From: Methanomassiliicoccales archaeon PtaU1.Bin030
Lineage (GTDB): Archaea > Thermoplasmatota > Thermoplasmata > Methanomassiliicoccales > Methanomassiliicoccaceae
Reading direction: 5' to 3'
Assembly (NCBI GenBank): GCA_002067635.1
Contig: MVRB01000157.1
Span: 1 to 7,478 of the forward strand
DNA length: 7,478 nucleotides
A program made the translations under genes and the position numbers. Below the pieces are notes generated by a model. That model was not told the DNA's origin and made no database searches. It saw only the letters and a list, made by a program, of their open reading frames with translations. Positions 1-5,334 of this stretch are shown here, piece after piece (positions within the stretch are counted from its first letter, which is position 1; each line of letters starts with the position of its first letter).

Positions 1-741
1 AGGAAGCTCCATCTCAAGGACCTCAAGCCCTTTCTCCGTCATACCGCCCCTGGTGGCGACCTTCTCCATCAATCCTCGGATGCTTTCAGTGCCCGTGGCC
101 AGGGTAATCGCCGTACCCAGCAAGGTCTCGATCACCATCTCCTTGACCTCTTCGAGGGACAGCCCGCTTGACCGCGCTCCCGACTGCGCGAAGGTCTCCA
201 CAATCATGGCCATGAGGCCGGGAGCGCAACTGGTCAGGCCAGTGCTGTCATTAAGGCAACTTTCGGTCAAGACCTTCACCTTGCTGGAGCGCTCGAACAA
301 GGCCTGCAGTTCCTCCTGCATCAGCAGCGGCACACGGGAGCTGTGGGCGATCAGCGTGAACCCGTGCCCGGAACTCATGATCATAGTTGGAATGACCTTG
401 CTAACGGGGCCGGAGTACAAGGCCTCGATCTCATCGATCGACACACCGCCGTTTATCGTGACAAGGTGCGTGTTCATGTCCAGATCAGAGGATATCTCAT
501 CCATGACGCCTTGGACGGCGGAAGTGTCTGTGCATAGGAAGAGGACATCTGAAGCGCGGGCCACATCTGATGGGCAGGCTGCGATGGCCAGATCGGGGTA
601 GGTTTCGGATAGCTCCACGAGTCGGTCAGATGTACGGTTGAAGACCGTCACGTGATCAGGTACAAGAGAGCGGTCCCTTAAAAGAGATAGAACAACCGCC
701 CGCCCCATATTGCCGTATCCGATGAAACCATACCTCTTCAT
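1..741 (-). CDS. Pyrroline-5-carboxylate reductase-like protein (3'-truncated by window edge)
   Basis: ATG at 741 opens a frame that stays open for 247 codons to the window edge, so the N-terminus is complete and probably only a short C-terminal piece is missing. The N-terminus is a Rossmann dinucleotide-binding fold with GFIGYGNMG (residues 5-13). An Asn-Arg after the second strand (FNRTSDR, 34-40) fits NADP(H) preference. The C-terminal helical half carries a ProC-like signature, VATRGGMTEKG (228-238). ProC family enzymes reduce 1-pyrroline-5-carboxylate to proline in the cytosol. Several substrate-side positions differ from classical ProC: IPTM (117-120) where PN.P is usual, SCAPG (171-175) where SGSGPA is usual, and RGGMT where PGGTT is usual. 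It may therefore be a ComER-like or otherwise diverged paralogue. No Shine-Dalgarno precedes the ATG, and a TATA-like box lies about 26 nt upstream, suggesting a leaderless mRNA. Family membership is confident; the exact substrate is not. Confidence 0.88.
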   Translation of the reverse strand, partial: MKRYGFIGYGNMGRAVVLSLLRDRSLVPDHVTVFNRTSDRLVELSETYPDLAIAACPSDVARASDVLFLCTDTSAVQGVMDEISSDLDMNTHLVTINGGVSIDEIEALYSGPVSKVIPTMIMSSGHGFTLIAHSSRVPLLMQEELQALFERSSKVKVLTESCLNDSTGLTSCAPGLMAMIVETFAQSGARSSGLSLEEVKEMVIETLLGTAITLATGTESIRGLMEKVATRGGMTEKGLEVLEMELP

Positions 742-762
742 GAAAAGCTTGAACCCAATCCA

Positions 763-771
763 GTATATCAA
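763..771 (-). promoter_or_regulatory. TATA-like box for the P5C reductase-like gene
   Basis: On the minus strand this reads GTATATCAA in complement, that is TTGATATAC 5'->3'. Its centre lies about 26 nt before the ATG at 741, the normal archaeal TATA-to-start-site distance. The predicted transcription start is therefore at or within a few bases of the start codon. This fits the absence of a ribosome binding site. It is assigned from position and composition only. Confidence 0.5.
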
Positions 772-831
772 TAATGGGGCTGGTAATGATCCGGGGAGAG
801 ATAATTATGAAAGGGGCTGTAGAAAGGGATT

Positions 832-848
832 TGAGGACTGGGTCCTCA
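832..848 (-). terminator. Hairpin at the end of the rpoE-spt4-DPCK-rps24e-rps27ae operon
   Basis: A perfect inverted repeat has 7-bp arms and a 3-nt loop (TGAGGAC / GTCCTCA). It begins 16 nt past the rps27ae stop codon and is followed on the minus strand by pyrimidine-rich sequence (AATCCCTTTCT). It could act as a terminator or as a 3'-end stabilising hairpin. There is no long U-run directly behind it, so the termination role is inferred. Confidence 0.55.
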
Positions 849-864
849 TTCTAACATAGGGTTT

Positions 865-1125
865 TCACTTCTTGTTCTTGAACTCGGTGTAGCCGCACTT
901 CCCGCAGGAGTTGCGGTCCTTGTGCTCTGCAAGGAACACGCCCGGACCGCACTTGGGGCAGTTGCGACCCTTGCGCTCCAGCTTTCCGCCCTGAACGACG
1001 TAGTGGTCCTTCTTGGCGGAAGCCCCGGCCGCGGCCTTCTTGCCCGCACCGGCCTTACCCTTGTCCTTCGATTCTGGCTTCTTCTCTGCAGGTGCCGCCC
1101 CGGCGGCCTTAGCGTCCTTTGCCAT
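865..1125 (-). CDS. rps27ae: 30S ribosomal protein S27ae (eS31)
   Basis: This is an 86-residue small-subunit protein that contributes to the head of the 30S subunit near the decoding region. The conserved core starts at about residue 40 (DHYVVQGGKLERKGRNCPKC) and contains a C4 zinc ribbon: C56-P-K-C59 and C74-G-K-C77, ending in GYTEFKNKK. Residues 1-39 are a Lys/Ala/Gly-rich, probably disordered extension. It makes the protein longer than the roughly 50-65 residues usual for archaeal S27ae, and it occupies the place where the eukaryotic homologue carries ubiquitin. The ATG is preceded by AGGTGA (1131-1136), a good match to the archaeal anti-Shine-Dalgarno. The gene starts 10 nt after rps24e and is the last gene of the operon. 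Confidence 0.97.
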   Translation of the reverse strand: MAKDAKAAGAAPAEKKPESKDKGKAGAGKKAAAGASAKKDHYVVQGGKLERKGRNCPKCGPGVFLAEHKDRNSCGKCGYTEFKNKK

Positions 1126-1171
1126 TCATATCACCTTACTTGGCCTTCTTCTTCTTGGCTGCAGGAGCCGC
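1078..1171 (-). repeat. Imperfect 21-nt direct repeat shared by the rps24e tail and the rps27ae head
   Basis: Positions 1151-1171 (encoding AAPAAKK in the S24e tail) and 1078-1098 (encoding AAPAEKK in the S27ae head) are identical at 18 of 21 bases. The two copies flank the 10-nt gap between the genes. Both lie in Lys/Ala-rich extensions. Either short-range duplication or convergent low-complexity codon use could explain it. Confidence 0.6.
1131..1136 (-). promoter_or_regulatory. Ribosome binding site of rps27ae
   Basis: AGGTGA lies 5 nt before the ATG at 1125, and its first base overlaps the rps24e stop codon (1136-1138). It selects this ATG over the out-of-frame ATG that partly overlaps the spacer. 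Confidence 0.7.
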
Positions 1172-1474
1172 CTTGGGCTTCTTAGCCTTCTTCTCCGCCA
1201 GTCCGTTGCGTACCAGCAGGTGGTTGGCCTCATACTTCTTGGCGCTCTCGACAGACCCGTACACCTTGGCGTATCCGTCGCCAGCTCCCATCCCGAACCG
1301 GGAGGCCATGTCCGACACCACGACACGCTCCTTCTGGACGCCCATGGCTCCGGCCAGGGCGGTGCGGACAGCATCGCGGTTGGGGGAAGGCTCACCGACG
1401 TGGTCGGTCCTGAACTTGACATCGACCCTGTCCATGAGCTTGTTCTCGCTCTTACTGACAATCTCTAGCTTCAA
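1136..1474 (-). CDS. rps24e: 30S ribosomal protein S24e (eS24)
   Basis: This 112-residue protein of the archaeal/eukaryotic-type small ribosomal subunit has a typical S24e core. It starts MKLEIVSKSENKLMDR and continues with the DVKFRTDHVGEPSPNRD segment (18-34) and a conserved FGMGAGDGYAKVYGS stretch (60-74). The last 20 or so residues (93-112) are a Lys/Ala-rich basic tail, likely disordered and rRNA-contacting. The start codon is TTG at 1474. It overlaps the upstream gene's TGA as TTGA and is preceded by a full GGAGG 7 nt upstream, so the start is well supported despite the unusual codon. The gene lies between the dephospho-CoA kinase gene and rps27ae, the normal archaeal order. Confidence 0.97.
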   Translation of the reverse strand: MKLEIVSKSENKLMDRVDVKFRTDHVGEPSPNRDAVRTALAGAMGVQKERVVVSDMASRFGMGAGDGYAKVYGSVESAKKYEANHLLVRNGLAEKKAKKPKAAPAAKKKKAK

Positions 1475-2028
1475 TTCAATTCCTCCATAGAATATATCAA
1501 CGATCTTGCTTGGTCCGCAGCGTCCTCGTCGATCTTCAACAACGCCATTCCCCTACCAGGAATGCCGAAGATCAGACAGGAGCCGATGGGGGCCATGGCC
1601 GCGCAGACCAATGCGGCTAGGTCCTCCTCGCCCTCGACCAGGACCTTCGTTGGAACGTTCCTATCAATGGCCCGGGCGATCTCACGCACGAGCTCAGCGC
1701 TGATCTGACCCGCTGGATTCGCGACCTTGCGGTCCACTCCCTCCATCTCCTTGAGCCTGGCCGTCAGAGAGGTGAACGGCCGGCGCTCGGTCTTGAGGTC
1801 ATAGACGACCAGGTCCGGTTTGAAACCGTTTTCTAACAGAGTGAGAGATACCATATCACCAACGGCCATAAGGAGCTTGCATCCATTTAGCTCGGCCGGA
1901 AGATCCTCGAGGGGGACCAGTTTGCCGAGACCGGCGGCCAGCTGGGCCCTCATGCTGTCAGGCAGGGACCATCCTCTTCGGGGGCACCGCAGCCTAACGC
2001 ACCTTGAGGGCGAACTTTCCGTTGACAT
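1471..2028 (-). CDS. GTP-dependent dephospho-CoA kinase (DUF359 family)
   Basis: This is the archaeal enzyme family that phosphorylates dephospho-CoA with GTP, the last step of CoA synthesis. It is unrelated to bacterial CoaE. Family blocks are visible in order in the 185-residue frame: LPDSMRAQLAAGLGKLVP (22-39), VGDMVS (56-61), YDLKTERRP (76-84), NPAGQIS (104-110), VEGEEDLAAL (131-140) and FGIPGRG (154-160). The start is uncertain. ATG at 2028 overlaps spt4 by 35 nt and gives an odd Arg/Cys-rich head (residues 9-19) before the conserved region. The next ATG, at 1953, would cut into the conserved LPDSMR block. No GTG or TTG lies between them in frame. The 3' end overlaps rps24e by 4 nt. The function comes from family knowledge; the start is an inference. 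Confidence 0.9.
   Translation of the reverse strand: MSTESSPSRCVRLRCPRRGWSLPDSMRAQLAAGLGKLVPLEDLPAELNGCKLLMAVGDMVSLTLLENGFKPDLVVYDLKTERRPFTSLTARLKEMEGVDRKVANPAGQISAELVREIARAIDRNVPTKVLVEGEEDLAALVCAAMAPIGSCLIFGIPGRGMALLKIDEDAADQARSLIYSMEELN
1482..1486 (-). promoter_or_regulatory. Ribosome binding site of rps24e inside the DPCK coding region
   Basis: A perfect GGAGG sits 7 nt upstream of the TTG start codon at 1474, within the last codons (MEELN) of the upstream gene. It decides the non-ATG start of rps24e and implies translational coupling. Confidence 0.8.
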
Positions 2029-2179
2029 TGATCCCCATCCGCTTCGCGATCTCCGAACGAGTGTGATCCACGATAATAACGTAACCTTGCCAATCCTTGG
2101 AGGTCTGGTTGCCGCAAAGCGGACAGTTGTCCTCCTCGGTCATGTAGCTGCAATGCTTGCACGCCTTCTGTATCTTCAT
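1994..2179 (-). CDS. spt4: Transcription elongation factor Spt4 (RNA polymerase subunit E'')
   Basis: This 61-residue zinc protein pairs with Spt5/NusG and helps RNA polymerase elongate. The zinc ribbon is clear: C7-K-H-C10 and C19-P-L-C22, followed by the conserved KDWQGYVIIVDHTRSEIAKRMGI (28-50). The C-terminus is NGKFALKVR. An in-frame upstream ATG at 2221 exists, but starting at 2179 gives the usual Spt4 N-terminus (MKIQKACKHC) and an ATGA overlap with the rpoE stop, typical of coupled translation. The upstream codons would only re-read the end of rpoE. The partner gene spt5 is not in the window. Confidence 0.96.
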   Translation of the reverse strand: MKIQKACKHCSYMTEEDNCPLCGNQTSKDWQGYVIIVDHTRSEIAKRMGINVNGKFALKVR

Positions 2180-2742
2180 GCAGCACCACCACTGGTCTTC
2201 TTCCTTTCTTCCTCTATCCATTCGAGCTTGCCGAGGCCAGGCTGCCGCATGGTGAGGCCGATCTTGGACTCGCGGGGGCTCCTCTCGTTCAAGCTCAGGG
2301 CCACGATGCGAGCTCGGACGGTATCCCCCACCTTGAGGTCACGCTTGGTGTCCTTTCCCAGAAGGCGACCGTTCTCGGTATCGATGTCTATGCGATCATC
2401 CATTATCTGGCTGATATGCAGAAGGCCGTCCAGAGGGCCGAAACGGACGAACGCCCCGAACTTCAGGACCTCGACCACGGTACCTTCGATCACCTCTTGG
2501 AGCATGGGCCTGAAAACCAGACTGTCATACCTCACGTTCTGGTAGATGGCACCATCGCCATGGACGATCCGTCCCTCACCTATCGGCTCCACGTTGGACA
2601 CCAGGACGGTCAAAGAGTCGGAGCCCTCGATCCTACCCTCGAAGGACTCCCAGCTCAATTGATTGATAACGTCAGTAAGGTCTTCGCCGAGCCGCTCAGG
2701 CGGGATGCGGACGACCTTCTCCTTGGTTGACAATAGGTACAT
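2176..2742 (-). CDS. rpoE: DNA-directed RNA polymerase subunit E' (Rpo7)
   Basis: This 188-residue homologue of eukaryotic Rpb7 forms, with Rpo4, the polymerase stalk that binds emerging RNA. The N-terminal RNP-like domain starts MYLLSTKEKVVRIPPERLG and includes EGRIVHGDGAIYQNVRYDSL (56-75). An S1 RNA-binding domain follows from about 82 to 168, with GTVVEVLKFGAFVRFGPLDG (87-106), GLLHISQIMDD (106-116) and KIGLTMRQPGLG (160-171). A longer frame could begin at ATG 2778, but the TATA box at 2782-2790 puts the transcription start near 2760, downstream of that ATG. AGAGG lies 7 nt before ATG 2742, so 2742 is chosen. It is the first gene of the operon, and its stop overlaps spt4 by 4 nt. Confidence 0.97.
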   Translation of the reverse strand: MYLLSTKEKVVRIPPERLGEDLTDVINQLSWESFEGRIEGSDSLTVLVSNVEPIGEGRIVHGDGAIYQNVRYDSLVFRPMLQEVIEGTVVEVLKFGAFVRFGPLDGLLHISQIMDDRIDIDTENGRLLGKDTKRDLKVGDTVRARIVALSLNERSPRESKIGLTMRQPGLGKLEWIEEERKKTSGGAA

Positions 2743-2749
2743 AGCGTGG

Positions 2750-2754
2750 CCTCT
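2750..2754 (-). promoter_or_regulatory. Ribosome binding site of rpoE
   Basis: AGAGG is 7 nt upstream of the ATG at 2742 and supports that start over the in-frame ATG at 2778. Confidence 0.65.
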
Positions 2755-2781
2755 GAATGATGATTGGGGATAAGCCATCTG

Positions 2782-2790
2782 TTATTTAAA
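2782..2790 (-). promoter_or_regulatory. TATA box of the rpoE operon
   Basis: TTTAAATAA on the minus strand is a good archaeal TATA match. It lies about 44 nt before the rpoE ATG, so a transcript starting about 25 nt downstream (near 2760) would carry an untranslated leader of about 20 nt containing the AGAGG ribosome binding site. Confidence 0.65.
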
Positions 2791-2803
2791 CGTGAGGGTT
2801 ATC

Positions 2804-2845
2804 GAAAGAAAGAGAAAAAGTATCTGGATAAAAGGAAAGGAAAAG
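2804..2845 (-). terminator. Pyrimidine-rich, T-tract terminator of hppA
   Basis: Beginning about 20 nt after the hppA stop, the minus strand carries successive T-runs (CCTTTTCCTTTCCTTTTA, then ACTTTTTCTCTTTCTTTC) with no strong hairpin. Archaeal polymerases terminate efficiently at such T-rich tracts. The rpoE TATA box follows about 14 nt later, so this separates two transcription units. Confidence 0.6.
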
Positions 2846-2863
2846 GTTTGGATTGTTCACCGC

Positions 2864-5047
2864 TTACATTACGATGAACAGCCCGGCGAAGACCAGGGTG
2901 ATGGTGGAGAGCAGCTTCACCAGCACGTGCAGGGACGGACCAGCGGTGTCCTTGAAGGGGTCACCGACGGTGTCACCGACGACCGCTGCAGCGTGAGCGG
3001 GGCTCTTCTTGCCGCCGTGGTGTCCGGTCTCCACGTATTTCTTCGCGTTGTCCCAGGCACCGCCACCGTTGTTGAGCAGCGTGGCCATCAGGATACCGAC
3101 GATGGTGGCGACCATAAGGAACGCACCCACGGCCTGAACCGCTATCTGGTCGGTCTCACTGGGGTAAGCGTAGCGCCAGATAAGACCGACAGTTATGGGG
3201 ACCACGACCGGCAGAATGCCGGGCAGGACCATGGCCTTGAGGGCTCCGACGGTGGAGATATCGACGCACTGGGCATAGTCAGGCTTCTCCGTGCCTGCGA
3301 GGATACCGGGCTTCTCCTTGAACTGCCTCCTGACCTCGTTGATCATGTCGTAGGCAGCCTTTCCCACGGCGCGGATGGCCAGGGAGGTGAAGAAGAAGAC
3401 CAGCATACCGCCGATAAGAGCGGCGACGAAAACCGGGGGCTGGGCGATGTCCACCACGAATATGGACAGAAGGTCCACGTTCAGCTTGACCGCGACCTCT
3501 TGGAAGTAGGCAGCGAACAGCAGATATGCGGCGAGGGCCGCGGAACCCATGGCATATCCCTTGGTGAGGGCCTTGGTGGTGTTGCCGACCGCGTCCAGCC
3601 TGTCGGTCCTGCGGCGGATCTCCTCCGGCTGCTTGGACATCTCACAGATACCACCGGCATTGTCGGTGATCGGCCCGAAGGTGTCCATCGCTAGCACGAA
3701 AGCGGCGGTGGCCAGCATACCCATTGTGGCGACGGCGGTTCCGAACAGCCCGAAGATGAACAGGCTGTTGGCCGAGGGTTCACTTACCCCTAGGACCGTG
3801 ACCGCAGCATCTTGTCCCAGGAAGTAAGCGGCCAGCAGAGATATGGCGATGGCGATGATCGGCATCGCGGTGGTCTCCAGACCAATGGAGAAACCGGTGA
3901 TTATGTTCGTGGCCGGGCCGGTCTCGGAGGCCTTGGCGATCTCACGGACAGGCCTATACTCGCCAGCTGTGTAGTACTGAGTGATGAACACGATGGCGAT
4001 GGACAGGACGATCCCGATCACACCGCAAGCGAAGAACTGCCAAGCACCCAACATCTCTTGGCTGATGAAGTAGAACCCAATGGCTCCGAGTATCGCAGAG
4101 ACATAGTAGCCGCGGTTCAAAGCCGACATAGGCTCCTCGTCTTCGCTTTTTAGCTTCACCAGCATAATACCGACAAGGGAGGCGAGTAGACCAAACGCAC
4201 GGACGACCAGCGGGAAGAACACCCAGTCAATGTTACCGGTGAGCCCGAAGATGGCAGCACCGAGGATCATAGCACCGATGTTCTCGGCAGCGGTGGACTC
4301 GAACAGGTCAGCACCACGACCGGCACAGTCACCGACGTTGTCACCGACAAGGTCAGCAATGACAGCAGGGTTTCGGGGGTCATCCTCGGGGATACCGGCC
4401 TCGACCTTACCGACTAGGTCAGCGCCTACGTCGGCGGCCTTGGTGTAGATACCGCCGCCCAACTGGGCGAACAGTGCAGCGAAGGACGCACCGAAGGCGT
4501 AACCGACAGCAAGGTTCAGGGTCTCCACCACGTGCCAGGACTGCAGATCGTATCCGGCAGGAGCAGAGGTGGGTTCAGCGACCACGAAGAACAGGTACAG
4601 GAAGAAGATGCCCGCGACACCAAGAAGGCTCAGGGCGACCACGGCAATACCAGAAACGGCGCCGCCGCGGAACGATGTCTGCAATGCCTCGTTCAGGGTC
4701 CTTCTCGCACCGCTGGCGGTCCGGATGTTGCTGTTCACAGAAACATACATTCCGATATAACCAGACAAAGCGGAGAAGAAGGCACCGAGCAAGAAGGCAA
4801 TGCCGACTTCAATTCTCAATCCTATAGCGATGATGATTCCTAAAATCACGCTAATAATTGCAATCGTTTTATACTGACGGGCCAAGTAGGCCATGGCTCC
4901 TTCGCGAATGGCATCCCCGATGAACTTCATCTCAGGGGTGCCAGTGTCCTTCTTGAAGATATGACGAGTCAGAAGGCCCGCGACCAGGAGGCCGATTACG
5001 CCAGCGATCGGTATTAGATATACCCAGGCATCGAGTTCTATAGCCAT
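2864..5047 (-). CDS. hppA: Membrane-bound proton-translocating pyrophosphatase, K+-independent type
   Basis: This 727-residue integral membrane enzyme hydrolyses pyrophosphate and uses the energy to pump ions out across the membrane. Its length and about 16 hydrophobic segments fit the family. PPi/Mg-binding motifs are present: DVGADLVGKVE (206-216), DDPRNPAVIADLVGDNVGD (222-240), DTFGPITDNAGGI (455-467), WDNAKKY (665-671) and GDTVGDPFKDTAGPS (691-705). The GNTTKALT stretch (488-495) has Lys492 and Thr495 where K+-dependent enzymes have Ala and Gly/Ala; this marks the K+-independent class, which is known to pump H+. ATG at 5047 is preferred over the in-frame ATG at 5077. GAGAGAGG lies 8 nt upstream of 5047, the TATA box predicts a transcript start near 5070, and the protein then begins MAIELDAWVYLIP, running into the first membrane helix. 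The gene has its own promoter and terminator. A family-typical Lys appears replaced at Ala686 (AHAAAVVGD). Confidence 0.97.
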   Translation of the reverse strand: MAIELDAWVYLIPIAGVIGLLVAGLLTRHIFKKDTGTPEMKFIGDAIREGAMAYLARQYKTIAIISVILGIIIAIGLRIEVGIAFLLGAFFSALSGYIGMYVSVNSNIRTASGARRTLNEALQTSFRGGAVSGIAVVALSLLGVAGIFFLYLFFVVAEPTSAPAGYDLQSWHVVETLNLAVGYAFGASFAALFAQLGGGIYTKAADVGADLVGKVEAGIPEDDPRNPAVIADLVGDNVGDCAGRGADLFESTAAENIGAMILGAAIFGLTGNIDWVFFPLVVRAFGLLASLVGIMLVKLKSEDEEPMSALNRGYYVSAILGAIGFYFISQEMLGAWQFFACGVIGIVLSIAIVFITQYYTAGEYRPVREIAKASETGPATNIITGFSIGLETTAMPIIAIAISLLAAYFLGQDAAVTVLGVSEPSANSLFIFGLFGTAVATMGMLATAAFVLAMDTFGPITDNAGGICEMSKQPEEIRRRTDRLDAVGNTTKALTKGYAMGSAALAAYLLFAAYFQEVAVKLNVDLLSIFVVDIAQPPVFVAALIGGMLVFFFTSLAIRAVGKAAYDMINEVRRQFKEKPGILAGTEKPDYAQCVDISTVGALKAMVLPGILPVVVPITVGLIWRYAYPSETDQIAVQAVGAFLMVATIVGILMATLLNNGGGAWDNAKKYVETGHHGGKKSPAHAAAVVGDTVGDPFKDTAGPSLHVLVKLLSTITLVFAGLFIVM

Positions 5048-5055
5048 AATCAGAA

Positions 5056-5063
5056 CCTCTCTC
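5056..5063 (-). promoter_or_regulatory. Ribosome binding site of hppA
   Basis: GAGAGAGG ends 8 nt before the ATG at 5047 and fixes this start in preference to the upstream in-frame ATG at 5077. Confidence 0.75.
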
Positions 5064-5090
5064 AGGTTTGGGCCCATAATTAAGATTCAT

Positions 5091-5099
5091 GTATATATT
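5091..5099 (-). promoter_or_regulatory. TATA box of hppA
   Basis: AATATATAC on the minus strand is preceded by an A-rich BRE-like stretch (AATAAACA). A start site about 25 nt downstream (near 5070) would give a leader of about 23 nt containing the ribosome binding site. Confidence 0.7.
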
Positions 5100-5116
5100 G
5101 TTTATTCAATTGATAA

Positions 5117-5132
5117 TATCGAGAGATCGATA
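5117..5132. repeat. Perfect inverted repeat just upstream of the hppA promoter
   Basis: Six-base arms TATCGA / TCGATA are separated by 4 bases. The repeat lies about 17 bp upstream of the hppA TATA box, a position where archaeal activators or repressors often bind. It may be an operator; no regulator is identified. Confidence 0.4.
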
Positions 5133-5165
5133 CTGGCTGAAATGAACACACGTCACGAATATCAT

Positions 5166-5200
5166 CTAAGGAACGGTCAATGAAAGCCTTAGTTACCGTT
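5166..5200. repeat. Two interleaved short inverted repeats in the intergenic region
   Basis: Arm pairs CTAAGG (5166-5171) / CCTTAG (5187-5192) and AACGGT (5172-5177) / ACCGTT (5195-5200) are each perfect over 6 bases and interlock in the order A-B-A'-B'. In RNA this is pseudoknot topology; in DNA it would be two overlapping dyads. The rest of the gene-free stretch 5133-5334 shows no convincing gene, only a small palindrome (CCATGACCATGG) at 5300-5311. Confidence 0.3.
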
Positions 5201-5334
5201 TATTTCAAATGTTTAGCTCCCTCATCAGGGCCTCAGTGTGCATTTCATACCAATTTGGTAATAAGTAGAGTAATGCTGTCGTTCAACAAGACTTCGCTTC
5301 CATGACCATGGCTCGTCCCTCTCTAAAGGCATGA

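Noticed and set aside
53..601. Plus-strand open frame of 182 codons near the window start
   Set aside because: It is antisense to the P5C reductase-like gene, whose Rossmann and C-terminal motifs clearly identify the minus strand as coding.
1820..2545. Plus-strand open frame of 241 codons spanning DPCK, spt4 and rpoE antisense
   Set aside because: It crosses three confirmed minus-strand genes, shows no recognisable domain and is Arg/Ser/Pro-rich, typical of a shadow frame.
2743..2778. N-terminal extension of RpoE from ATG 2778
   Set aside because: It would start upstream of the predicted transcription start, and Rpo7 proteins begin at the MYLLST-type N-terminus at 2742.
2792..3694. Long plus-strand open frame (300 codons) antisense to hppA
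   Set aside because: It lies entirely opposite strongly conserved HppA sequence, has a His/Asp/Gly-rich composition without domains, and is what biased GC-rich codon usage produces on the opposite strand.
5048..5077. N-terminal extension of HppA from ATG 5077
   Set aside because: The TATA box places transcription start near 5070, and the ribosome binding site fits ATG 5047.
5048..5334. tRNA, riboswitch, CRISPR or mobile element in the intergenic region
   Set aside because: I see no cloverleaf, repeat-spacer pattern, transposase remnant or terminal repeats; only short dyads and promoter elements.
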